Source of the DNA: RGIG995 sp045652445
Lineage (GTDB): Bacteria > Bacillota > Clostridia > Oscillospirales > UBA644
Assembly (NCBI GenBank): GCA_045652445.1
Contig: JAZRUJ010000014.1
Span: 1 to 5,034 of the forward strand
Direction of reading: 5' to 3'
DNA length: 5,034 bases
Shown: piece after piece, positions 1 through 5,034 of the stretch
Layout: the number at the start of each line of letters is the position of its first letter
Position numbering within the stretch: position 1 is the stretch's first letter
The notes under the pieces: model-generated
Told to the model about the DNA's origin: nothing
The model's database searches: none
The model's input: only the letters and a program-made list of their open reading frames with translations
Translations under genes and position numbers: made by a program

Positions 1-1025
1 GTATGAGCATAATCAATGAGCAGACGGAACGGAAGATCGGCACGAACCGATTCCAACCGTCCGGGAACGCCGGGGAAGGTGGAAAGAGCCCGAACACAAG
101 TGTCCGGATCCAATCCCAGGCATTCTGCCGCAGCGAAAGCGGCAAGAGAATTGTAAATACTGAACCGCCCCCAGACCGGAAGAAAAATCTCCCATTGTCC
201 GAGGGGGGAACTTGCAAGATAAGAAACGCCTTCCCCGGTCATATAAATACGACTTGCCCGAAAATCCGCAGAGTGTGTAGCGGAAAAGGATTTGGCATCG
301 GGACAGGCAAGGAAAGGTGCCGCGTAATCACTATCGGCATTGACGAGCCCTTGGCGGCATTGGGAAAAAAGTTTTAATTTGGAATCGCGGTAGGATTGCA
401 TAGAACCGTGATAATCCAGATGATCTACCGTAAGATTGGTAAAGATTCCCAACTCAAATTCAATTCCTGCGGTGCGGGATTGGTCCAAGGATTGAGAGGA
501 CACTTCCATAACTGTATGGGTACAACCGTTACGAAGAGTCTCGGCGAAAATCCGATGCAATACGGTAGGTTCCGGCGTGGTAAGAGAGGACTTGCAGACT
601 CCGTTTCCGTCGCAAGTACAGACGGTGCCGATCAATCCAGTTTTGACACCATTTGCCCTTAAACAATGATCCAACATATAGGCGGTAGAGGTTTTTCCGT
701 TGGTACCGGTAATCCCAATCAGTTTTAATTTCCGGGCGGGATTTCCGTGAAAATTCCCACATAGAAGAGCAAACGCTCTCCGGGAGTCGGCTACGTAAAA
801 AACGGGAACCGGCTGAGGAGGAATCACTCGCGACACCACCAAGGCTGAAGCTCCGGCAGCGACGGCTTGGGCAAGGAATTGATGCCCGTCGCTTCGGCGT
901 CCGGGAATTGCAACAAACAAGGTTCCGGGAACCACCTGATTGCTTTGGTCGGTTACTTTGGAAATTTCCATTGTCCCATAAGGATCACAGAAAAATACGG
1001 AATTTGCAAGAACAGATAATTGCAC
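1..1025 (-). CDS. murE: UDP-N-acetylmuramoyl-peptide synthetase MurE, C-terminus cut by the window edge
   Basis: Cytoplasmic Mur ligase that uses ATP to add the third stem-peptide residue (meso-diaminopimelate or L-lysine) to UDP-MurNAc-L-Ala-D-Glu. I translated 341 uninterrupted codons plus two bases from a GTG at 1023-1025; an in-frame TGA lies just upstream and no ATG occurs before codon 19, so GTG is the best start, with GGAAAGG 10 bases before it. Visible: N-terminal UDP-binding domain (about 1-100, VVPGTLFVAIPG at 31-42, DGH at 46-48), ATP P-loop TGTNGKTST (106-114), substrate-binding TTPEPT (149-154), MEVSSQ (173-178), TNLTVDHLDYHG (196-207), the lysine expected to be carbamylated (K216 in YRDSKLKLF), and the start of the C-terminal ligase domain, GVPGRLE (319-325) and IDYAHT. 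Family members have about 480-500 residues, so roughly 30% is missing, including the DNPR-type motif that separates diaminopimelate from lysine users. Oddity: the usual DSR of the UDP-binding loop reads QSN (27-29). Confidence 0.96.
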   Translation of the reverse strand, partial: MQLSVLANSVFFCDPYGTMEISKVTDQSNQVVPGTLFVAIPGRRSDGHQFLAQAVAAGASALVVSRVIPPQPVPVFYVADSRRAFALLCGNFHGNPARKLKLIGITGTNGKTSTAYMLDHCLRANGVKTGLIGTVCTCDGNGVCKSSLTTPEPTVLHRIFAETLRNGCTHTVMEVSSQSLDQSRTAGIEFELGIFTNLTVDHLDYHGSMQSYRDSKLKLFSQCRQGLVNADSDYAAPFLACPDAKSFSATHSADFRASRIYMTGEGVSYLASSPLGQWEIFLPVWGRFSIYNSLAAFAAAECLGLDPDTCVRALSTFPGVPGRLESVRADLPFRLLIDYAH

Positions 1026-1077
1026 CGAAAATCAACCTTTCCGAATGTTATTTTTATTCAACATCCGGAAACTGTCA
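1026..1077 (-). promoter_or_regulatory. PBP-murE intergenic spacer with a 12-bp hairpin overlapping the murE ribosome binding site
   Basis: The spacer begins with a TGA (1075-1077) directly after the PBP gene's TAA, a tandem stop. In the transcript the arm at 1071-1060 (UUUCCGGAUGUU) pairs with the arm at 1049-1038 (AACAUUCGGAAA) over 12 pairs, one of them G-U, around a 10-base A/U-rich loop at 1059-1050. The murE Shine-Dalgarno GGAAAGG (1042-1036) has its first five bases inside the 3' arm. No run of U follows the stem on either strand, so it does not look like an intrinsic terminator. A role in limiting murE translation, or in protecting mRNA ends, is inference. Confidence 0.7.
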
Positions 1078-3288
1078 TTAACCTTGATTTTGTCCTTGGA
1101 ATTTTACAGTAATCAACGATCCTTTTTTAAGCACCGTTCCTGCCGCAATACTTTGGCTGACAGCAAGGGTGGTGGAATAGTTGAGGTTATCCCCAACAAC
1201 GCGAATATTCAGTCCTGCCTGTTGCAGGAGAGAATTACATTCGGCGGCGGTTTTGCCGATCAAATCGGGAACCGTCGTATTTTTCTCTACGTTGGAATTG
1301 GAATCGGTATAGATCAAAACCGTATTGCCGCTATAGAGAAGAGTATCTGCCGCGGGAAGTTGGGAAGAAACATTTTGACCGTCCCCGATGATTTTAGCAA
1401 TCAACCCCGCATCTTCTACCTTTGCAGCGGCGTCGGAAACGTTCAATCCCGTCACTTGGGGAGCGAGAACCGAAGAAACAGCTCCTCCATCTTCATAATC
1501 CGGCTCAATGTTTAAATATTCCATACATTCGCCCATAATGTCTCGTCCCAAAGGCGCGGCGATGTAAGAACCGAAGTTAATGTTGGCATTGGGTTCGTCG
1601 ACCAGGACAAGGACGGCAATTTCGGGATCATCTACGGGAGCAAAGCAAACGTAAGACGCAATAACTTTATCTTCTCCGTACTCCCCGCCACCCAATTTCT
1701 GGGAGGTACCGGTTTTTCCGCCGATGCGATATCCTTTCAGATACCCGGATTTCCCGTGAACAACGGTGTATTCCAAGAAATCCCGAAGCGTTTCACAAGT
1801 AGATTCGGAAACGATCTGCCCTACCGCTTCCGGTTGGTTTTGCAGAATCACGTTTCCGTCCTGATCCACGATCCGATCCAGAATATAAGGCTTCATATAG
1901 GTACCGCCGTTGGCTATGGCACTTACGGCAGTAATTAACTGCATGGGGGTAATTTGGAAGGTCTGCCCGAAAGAAGAAGAATATAGATTCCAGCGAGTCA
2001 TTTCGTCTTCTTCAAAGAAAATACCGGAAACTTCCCCGGGAAGTCCCACACCGGTTTTTTGACGGAACCCAAACAGGGTGAAATACTTATAAAACCGTTC
2101 TACGCCGACCCGATCCCCGACCTGAACAAAAACTACGTTGCAGGAATTTGCCATGGCATCTTTAAAAGTTTCTTTGCCGTGGGCTTTGTGGTTGGCACAA
2201 TGGTAGGTGATGGCACCCATATCAATGGAACTGCTGCAATGGAAGGTTTCGGAAAGGGAAACCAGGTTTTCCTCCAACGCCATGGCAGCCGTGAAAATCT
2301 TAAAGGTTGATCCGGGATCGTACAGCTCGGTAATGATCTTATTTTTGCGAAATTCCAGCTGTTTTGCCGTATAGGCAGCTTTGTATTCTTCACTGTTTTC
2401 TTCGTAGGTAGCAAGGAGCTTTTCCAAGGTCATTTCGTCGGAAATTACCAGAGGATCGTTGGGATCAAAGTCGGGCTTGGAAGACATCGCCAAAACCGCA
2501 CCGGTCTTCACGTTCATGATCACGCCGGCAATACGGGATTGTACGTTATGTTCTACCCGAGCGTTGGAAATATATTTTTCCAACACGTATTGCAATTGGA
2601 CGTCGGTGGTCAAATAGAGATCGTAGCCGTCCACGGCGTCCTGATAAGATTCATATTCATAGGGCATAGCGGATCCTTTGGCGGTTCGCACGGCAGTAAT
2701 CTTTCCGGGCTGACCAGCAAGGTAGGAATCGTAATAATATTCCAACCCCTCCAACCCTTGGTTATCCGAACCTACGAATCCGACCACGGTGGACAGCAGA
2801 TTTTTATAAGGATAATACCGTTTTGTATCTTCGCTGATCCAAAGGGTGGTTTTATATTCTTTGTGTTCCGAAAGCCACTGGGTGACCAGATCCGCCTCTT
2901 CTTTTTCAATCCGACGTTTTACCGCAAGATATTGGCTATTCTTCTGGGTATAACCATAAACGGTATCGTAATTCAGATGCAGCGTTTCGGAAAGAAATTG
3001 AGCAACTTCTTTGCAATCTTCCTCTTGGGTCAGTTGAGAGGGTGCCATCAAAACCTGATAAGCGGTGGCACTTACAGCAAGATCCACACCATTGACGTCT
3101 TTAATGGAACCGCGGTTGGGGTCTACGGTGATTTCCCAAGTCTGCTGATCCAAAGCAAGGCTTTCGTACTTTTCGTGCCGAATTACCTGTAAATAAAAAA
3201 GCCTTCCCCCCAGTCCGAGAAACACTAACCCAAATAAAATGGGAAAGACAAAACGTATTACTCGACTGTTTTTGGAAGGCATATTCAT
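1078..3288 (-). CDS. ftsI: Class B penicillin-binding protein, D,D-transpeptidase with two PASTA domains (FtsI/SpoVD/Pbp2B group)
   Basis: Membrane-anchored transpeptidase that crosslinks peptidoglycan outside the membrane, at the division septum or, if it is the SpoVD orthologue, in the spore cortex. The 736 residues show: a short basic N-terminus and one membrane segment (about 11-33); the class B dimerisation domain opening with NRGSIKDVNG (58-67); a transpeptidase domain with SxxK at S327-T-F-K330, SxN at S382-C-N384 and KTG at K525-T-G527 followed by TS; then two PASTA repeats (about 608-661 and 671-730). B. subtilis SpoVD has one PASTA domain and Pbp2B has two, so length and tail favour a Pbp2B-type protein, while the cysteine pair C364/C383 recalls SpoVD; the gene symbol is therefore family-level. 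About 25 extra charged residues lie before the SxxK motif (roughly 280-315). All three catalytic motifs are intact. The first ATG is preferred over Met3 because AAAGGA sits 7 bases before it. It follows ftsL by 83 bases and precedes murE by 52. Confidence 0.95.
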   Translation of the reverse strand: MNMPSKNSRVIRFVFPILFGLVFLGLGGRLFYLQVIRHEKYESLALDQQTWEITVDPNRGSIKDVNGVDLAVSATAYQVLMAPSQLTQEEDCKEVAQFLSETLHLNYDTVYGYTQKNSQYLAVKRRIEKEEADLVTQWLSEHKEYKTTLWISEDTKRYYPYKNLLSTVVGFVGSDNQGLEGLEYYYDSYLAGQPGKITAVRTAKGSAMPYEYESYQDAVDGYDLYLTTDVQLQYVLEKYISNARVEHNVQSRIAGVIMNVKTGAVLAMSSKPDFDPNDPLVISDEMTLEKLLATYEENSEEYKAAYTAKQLEFRKNKIITELYDPGSTFKIFTAAMALEENLVSLSETFHCSSSIDMGAITYHCANHKAHGKETFKDAMANSCNVVFVQVGDRVGVERFYKYFTLFGFRQKTGVGLPGEVSGIFFEEDEMTRWNLYSSSFGQTFQITPMQLITAVSAIANGGTYMKPYILDRIVDQDGNVILQNQPEAVGQIVSESTCETLRDFLEYTVVHGKSGYLKGYRIGGKTGTSQKLGGGEYGEDKVIASYVCFAPVDDPEIAVLVLVDEPNANINFGSYIAAPLGRDIMGECMEYLNIEPDYEDGGAVSSVLAPQVTGLNVSDAAAKVEDAGLIAKIIGDGQNVSSQLPAADTLLYSGNTVLIYTDSNSNVEKNTTVPDLIGKTAAECNSLLQQAGLNIRVVGDNLNYSTTLAVSQSIAAGTVLKKGSLITVKFQGQNQG

Positions 3289-3371
3289 GACAGGTTCCTT
3301 TCTCTTCCGCAGGAATCAAACGAAACGTGGTGACACAAAATAATATATTCCCGCATGGAGAGGGACAGAAC
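3289..3371 (-). promoter_or_regulatory. ftsL-PBP spacer with ribosome binding site
   Basis: The AAAGGA at 3301-3296 ends 7 bases before the PBP ATG and is a normal Shine-Dalgarno site that supports the chosen start. A weak 5-bp inverted pair (TTCCT / AGGAA) has its 3' arm in this site. An AT-rich patch (AATATATTATTTTG) in the middle could resemble a -10 element, but no -35 partner stands at proper spacing, so I do not call a promoter. Confidence 0.5.
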
Positions 3372-3755
3372 TTAATTTCCAAAGAAGTCTCCGATTGCGG
3401 AGAATGCTTTCGCCACCTGACCGAAGAAATCCTCGCTTTCTTCACTGTTCAAAAGTTCGGCGGTGCCGGAAATATCGTTTTTAATATACTGAATTTGATA
3501 GTTTTCCAGCTTGTGCATTCCTAATTCTTGAGAAGCGTACTGTTCTACCGAGAAGTAATCGGAACGGCGATCAATTTCGATCTGCAGTTTCGTACCTTCG
3601 TTGACGGCGGAAGAAAGTTCGCTGTTCAAAGAACGGAGTTCTGCGTTTTTCTCGTTCTGCTCGATGCTGCAGCTCACCGTCAAAAGGAGGAGAACCACGA
3701 TACCGATTACGAGAAAAATGGTGAGAAAATCGAATTTAAGAGAAAGTTTTTTCAT
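3372..3755 (-). CDS. ftsL: FtsL-type cell division protein (septum formation initiator family)
   Basis: Small bitopic membrane protein of the divisome, which in related bacteria forms a complex with DivIC (FtsB) and supports septal PBP and FtsW activity. The 127 residues show a basic cytoplasmic N-terminus (K2, K3, K7), one strongly hydrophobic membrane segment (about 9-28), and an extracytoplasmic helix likely to be a coiled coil (about 31-65, with L40, L43, L47, V51 and L57 among the spaced hydrophobic residues). The family signature follows at 70-91, VEQYASQELGM then YQIQYI. The stretch after 92 is acidic and ends in a Phe-rich, possibly amphipathic segment (110-125). Assignment rests on this architecture and on its place between rsmH and the class B PBP gene, where Bacillota carry ftsL; sequence conservation in this family is low, so a DivIC-like member is the alternative. 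The ATG is supported by AAAGGAGG nine bases upstream. C29 at the end of the membrane segment is not in a convincing lipobox. Confidence 0.85.
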   Translation of the reverse strand: MKKLSLKFDFLTIFLVIGIVVLLLLTVSCSIEQNEKNAELRSLNSELSSAVNEGTKLQIEIDRRSDYFSVEQYASQELGMHKLENYQIQYIKNDISGTAELLNSEESEDFFGQVAKAFSAIGDFFGN

Positions 3756-3852
3756 GGATTTTATCCTCCTTTCCGTTCGTTTGGTGTGTTGTGTGTTTGG
3801 ACGTTTTTGGTTTGATGTTTGTGTTTTGTTTGGTGTTTATGTAAAGATCCGA
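3756..3852 (-). promoter_or_regulatory. rsmH-ftsL spacer: A/C-only transcript leader and strong ribosome binding site
   Basis: The ftsL Shine-Dalgarno AAAGGAGG occupies 3772-3765, nine bases before the ATG, and is the strongest in the window. Upstream of it, positions 3841-3779 are 63 bases that in the transcript hold about 37 A, 22 C, 3 U and 1 G. The motif CAAAC occurs five times (plus-strand GTTTG starting at 3779, 3795, 3810, 3817 and 3828) at irregular spacing. Such a stretch cannot fold, so it may keep the ribosome site open; a Rho loading site or protein-binding leader are other options. I see no -35/-10 pair. Confidence 0.6.
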
Positions 3853-4782
3853 TTATTCTTCATATCGCCGTTCGAAAACTCTCAAACGGGTGCTGCGGGA
3901 ACGGGGGTTTTCAGCAATCTCTTCCGCCGAGGGAGCGACGCCTTTGACAATAACTTTTCCCAAAGATTTTTTACCGCAGACGCAGACCGGAAATTCCGGG
4001 GGGCAAGTGCAGGGCCGTTCGTACCGGGCAAAGGCGGTTTTTACGATGCGGTCTTCCAAACTGTGGAAGGTCAAAACAGCAATCCGTCCGCCGTCGTTCA
4101 TGTTTTCCACCAAGGAATCCAACGCCAGGCGAACCTGTTCCAGTTCGTCATTGACGGCGATACGAATCGCTTGGAAAACCCGTTTTGCGGGGTGCTGCTT
4201 TTCTTTTAAAGCGGCTTTGGGAAGGGCTTGCTTGATAATATCGACCAATTCAAAGGTCGTCTCAATGGGCTTTAATGCCCGGCATTTTACAATTTCGGAA
4301 GCGATGCGACGGGAATACCGTTCTTCGCCGTATTCAAAGAAGATACGGGTTAATTCCGCTTCACTCCACTCGTTGACCACCTCTTTGGCAGAGAGGGAGT
4401 CGTCCCGGTTCATTCGCATATCCAAAGGAGCATCCTGCATATAGGAAAAGCCCCGTTCGGCACAGTCCAACTGATAGGAAGAAACGCCTAAATCGAGAAG
4501 CACACCGTCAAAGGGAACTCCTGCATTCTCCGCAAGATCGGAGAACGTTCCCCGAATGAGCCGAAGATTACAAGAGAGATCTTTCAGCCGTTCCGTACAA
4601 GCTGCCAACGCATCGGCGTCTCGGTCGTTACAGATCATCGTGCCAGATTCGGAAAGACGTTGTCCGATGGCGAGAGAATGGCCTCCCCCACCGGCGGTTC
4701 CGTCGGCATAGGTTCCGTTGGGCTTAATATTCAAAGCCTCAATAATTTCGGAAACCATGATGGAAACGTGCTTAAATTCCAT
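3853..4782 (-). CDS. rsmH: 16S rRNA (cytosine1402-N4)-methyltransferase RsmH (MraW)
   Basis: S-adenosylmethionine-dependent enzyme that N4-methylates C1402 in the ribosomal P site of 16S rRNA in the small subunit. The 309 residues match the family's usual length and carry its hallmarks in order: KHVSIMVSE at the N-terminus, the SAM-binding loop DGTAGGGGHS (27-36), an acidic strand end CNDRDADAL (51-59), LLDLGVSSYQLD (95-106), ERGFSYMQDAPLDMRMN (109-125), the inserted domain with FFEYGEERYSRRIA (148-161), KRVFQAIRIAVNDEL (200-214), GGRIAVLTFHSLEDRIVK (231-248), and the C-terminal PRSRSTRLRVFER (293-305). A CxC-x6-CxC loop (258-269) lies before the C-terminus; I recall this pattern from other clostridial RsmH proteins. 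The ATG lies one base after the mraZ stop and the only good Shine-Dalgarno is 15 bases upstream, so translation is probably coupled to mraZ. Met9 would cut into the conserved N-terminus and has no ribosome site. Confidence 0.97.
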   Translation of the reverse strand: MEFKHVSIMVSEIIEALNIKPNGTYADGTAGGGGHSLAIGQRLSESGTMICNDRDADALAACTERLKDLSCNLRLIRGTFSDLAENAGVPFDGVLLDLGVSSYQLDCAERGFSYMQDAPLDMRMNRDDSLSAKEVVNEWSEAELTRIFFEYGEERYSRRIASEIVKCRALKPIETTFELVDIIKQALPKAALKEKQHPAKRVFQAIRIAVNDELEQVRLALDSLVENMNDGGRIAVLTFHSLEDRIVKTAFARYERPCTCPPEFPVCVCGKKSLGKVIVKGVAPSAEEIAENPRSRSTRLRVFERRYEE

Positions 4783-4802
4783 ATCAGAAATTCATATCCT
4801 CC
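4783..4802 (-). promoter_or_regulatory. rsmH ribosome binding site at unusual distance, inside the mraZ end
   Basis: GGAGG at 4802-4798 lies in the last codons of mraZ, 15 bases before the rsmH ATG, about twice the usual distance. It is only 2 bases from an ATG in the mraZ frame that reaches the mraZ stop after two more codons. The stop and start read TGATATG, one base apart. This layout favours re-initiation of ribosomes that finish mraZ. Confidence 0.65.
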
Positions 4803-5034
4803 AACATTGCCGCAATTTCGGCACCGGAAAGATCGTCGTTCATAGCGTTCCAACGGGCGGTGTCCCAAATTTCGAGACGTTCCCGAAGACCTACGATGGT
4901 AACTTCTTTTTCCAGACCGGCAATCTGACGCAGTTTTGCGGGGATCTTAATTCTCCCCTGCTCGTCCATTTCCGCATCGTTAGAATTGCCGACGAAGTAG
5001 CGTTCCATGCTCCGAGCCTTTGCGATGGGAAGAG
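4784..5034 (-). CDS. mraZ: Transcriptional regulator MraZ, N-terminus cut by the window edge
   Basis: DNA-binding regulator of the dcw cluster, which in studied bacteria binds repeats in the promoter region before its own gene. The reading frame is open up to the right edge, so the Met at 5006-5008 (MERYFVG) is internal and the gene continues outside: LPIAKARS precedes it. The 82 visible residues match the C-terminal half of the roughly 140-residue family, aligning with the segment ARxFxRxFxxGAxExExDxQGRI seen in known MraZ proteins. They hold the second SpoVT-AbrB-like repeat (MDEQGRIKIPAKLRQIAGL, then KEVTIVG and LEIWD) and a short acidic tail. The first repeat, start codon, promoter and operator lie outside the window. 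The stop is one base before the rsmH start. The closing residues MLEDMNF overlap the rsmH ribosome site. Confidence 0.94.
   Translation of the reverse strand, partial: LPIAKARSMERYFVGNSNDAEMDEQGRIKIPAKLRQIAGLEKEVTIVGLRERLEIWDTARWNAMNDDLSGAEIAAMLEDMNF

Noticed and set aside
1..1025. Possible broken murE, because only short ATG-started frames are apparent in this part of the minus strand.
   Set aside because: Translating from the GTG at 1025 gives an uninterrupted frame of 341 codons to the edge with MurE motifs in order; it simply lacks an ATG start and its stop lies outside the window.
1038..1071. Hairpin as an intrinsic transcription terminator between the PBP gene and murE.
   Set aside because: The stem is only moderately GC-rich and no U-run follows it on either strand; a terminator before murE would also cut the cluster apart.
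2539..3192. Plus-strand open frame of 217 codons.
   Set aside because: It lies wholly antisense to the PBP gene, has no recognisable domain and no good ribosome site; long antisense frames are common opposite conserved genes.
3289..3371. Internal promoter, including a sporulation sigma-E type, before the PBP gene.
   Set aside because: The AATATATT patch has no matching partner element at the right spacing: no TTGACA-like -35 for sigma-A and no CATACA-like -10 for sigma-E.
3669..3755. FtsL-type protein as a lipoprotein, since a cysteine (C29) follows a hydrophobic N-terminal stretch (TVSC).
   Set aside because: The residue at -3 is Thr rather than the favoured Leu, the hydrophobic stretch is long enough for a membrane anchor, and family position and C-terminal motif fit a bitopic FtsL.
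3601..4444. Two overlapping plus-strand open frames of 202 and 184 codons (3601-4209 and 3890-4444), and others at 3-377 and 1045-1515.
   Set aside because: They are antisense to ftsL, rsmH, murE and the PBP gene, show low-complexity or Cys/Ser/Phe-rich composition, and match no family I know.
4784..5008. A complete 74-residue MraZ starting at the ATG at 5006-5008.
   Set aside because: The frame stays open upstream to the edge, and the preceding residues align with the linker between the two MraZ repeats, so the Met is internal.

Overview
The window is an ordinary-looking segment of a bacterial division and cell wall (dcw) cluster. All recognisable genes lie on the minus strand. In transcription order, from high to low coordinates, they are: the 3' part of mraZ (cut by the right edge), rsmH (mraW), an ftsL-type divisome gene, a class B penicillin-binding protein with two C-terminal PASTA domains (FtsI/SpoVD/Pbp2B group), and the 5' two thirds of murE (cut by the left edge). 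There is no RNA gene, mobile element, CRISPR array or gene-free stretch above 300 bases.

The organism is most likely a member of the Bacillota, probably a clostridial lineage. The evidence is the gene order mraZ-rsmH-ftsL-PBP-murE, the PASTA-tailed division PBP, a small FtsL-like protein ending its core in an LGM motif, a Cys-rich CxC...CxC loop in RsmH, strong GGAGG-type ribosome binding sites and moderate GC content. Genus and species cannot be told from this. Only one class B PBP lies between ftsL and murE, whereas Bacillus subtilis has two (pbpB and spoVD). Whether this protein serves vegetative division, sporulation or both is open.

Layout: mraZ ends one base before the rsmH ATG (4784-5034, then 3853-4782). 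A 97-base spacer, nearly all A and C in the transcript, leads to ftsL (3372-3755). An 83-base spacer leads to the PBP gene (1078-3288). A 52-base spacer holding a 12-bp hairpin that overlaps the murE ribosome binding site leads to murE, which starts with GTG at 1025 and runs off the left edge. Spacing and shared strand suggest one transcription unit; I see no convincing internal promoter or terminator.

The genes act together. MraZ is the cluster's transcriptional regulator. RsmH methylates C1402 of 16S rRNA. FtsL is a scaffold of the septal complex. The PBP crosslinks septal or cortex peptidoglycan. MurE adds the third amino acid to the cytoplasmic UDP-MurNAc-peptide precursor. I found no sign of a new multi-gene system. 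The points worth a second look are the murE hairpin, the A/C-only leader of ftsL, a SpoVD-like cysteine pair at the PBP active site, and a changed nucleotide-binding motif in MurE.
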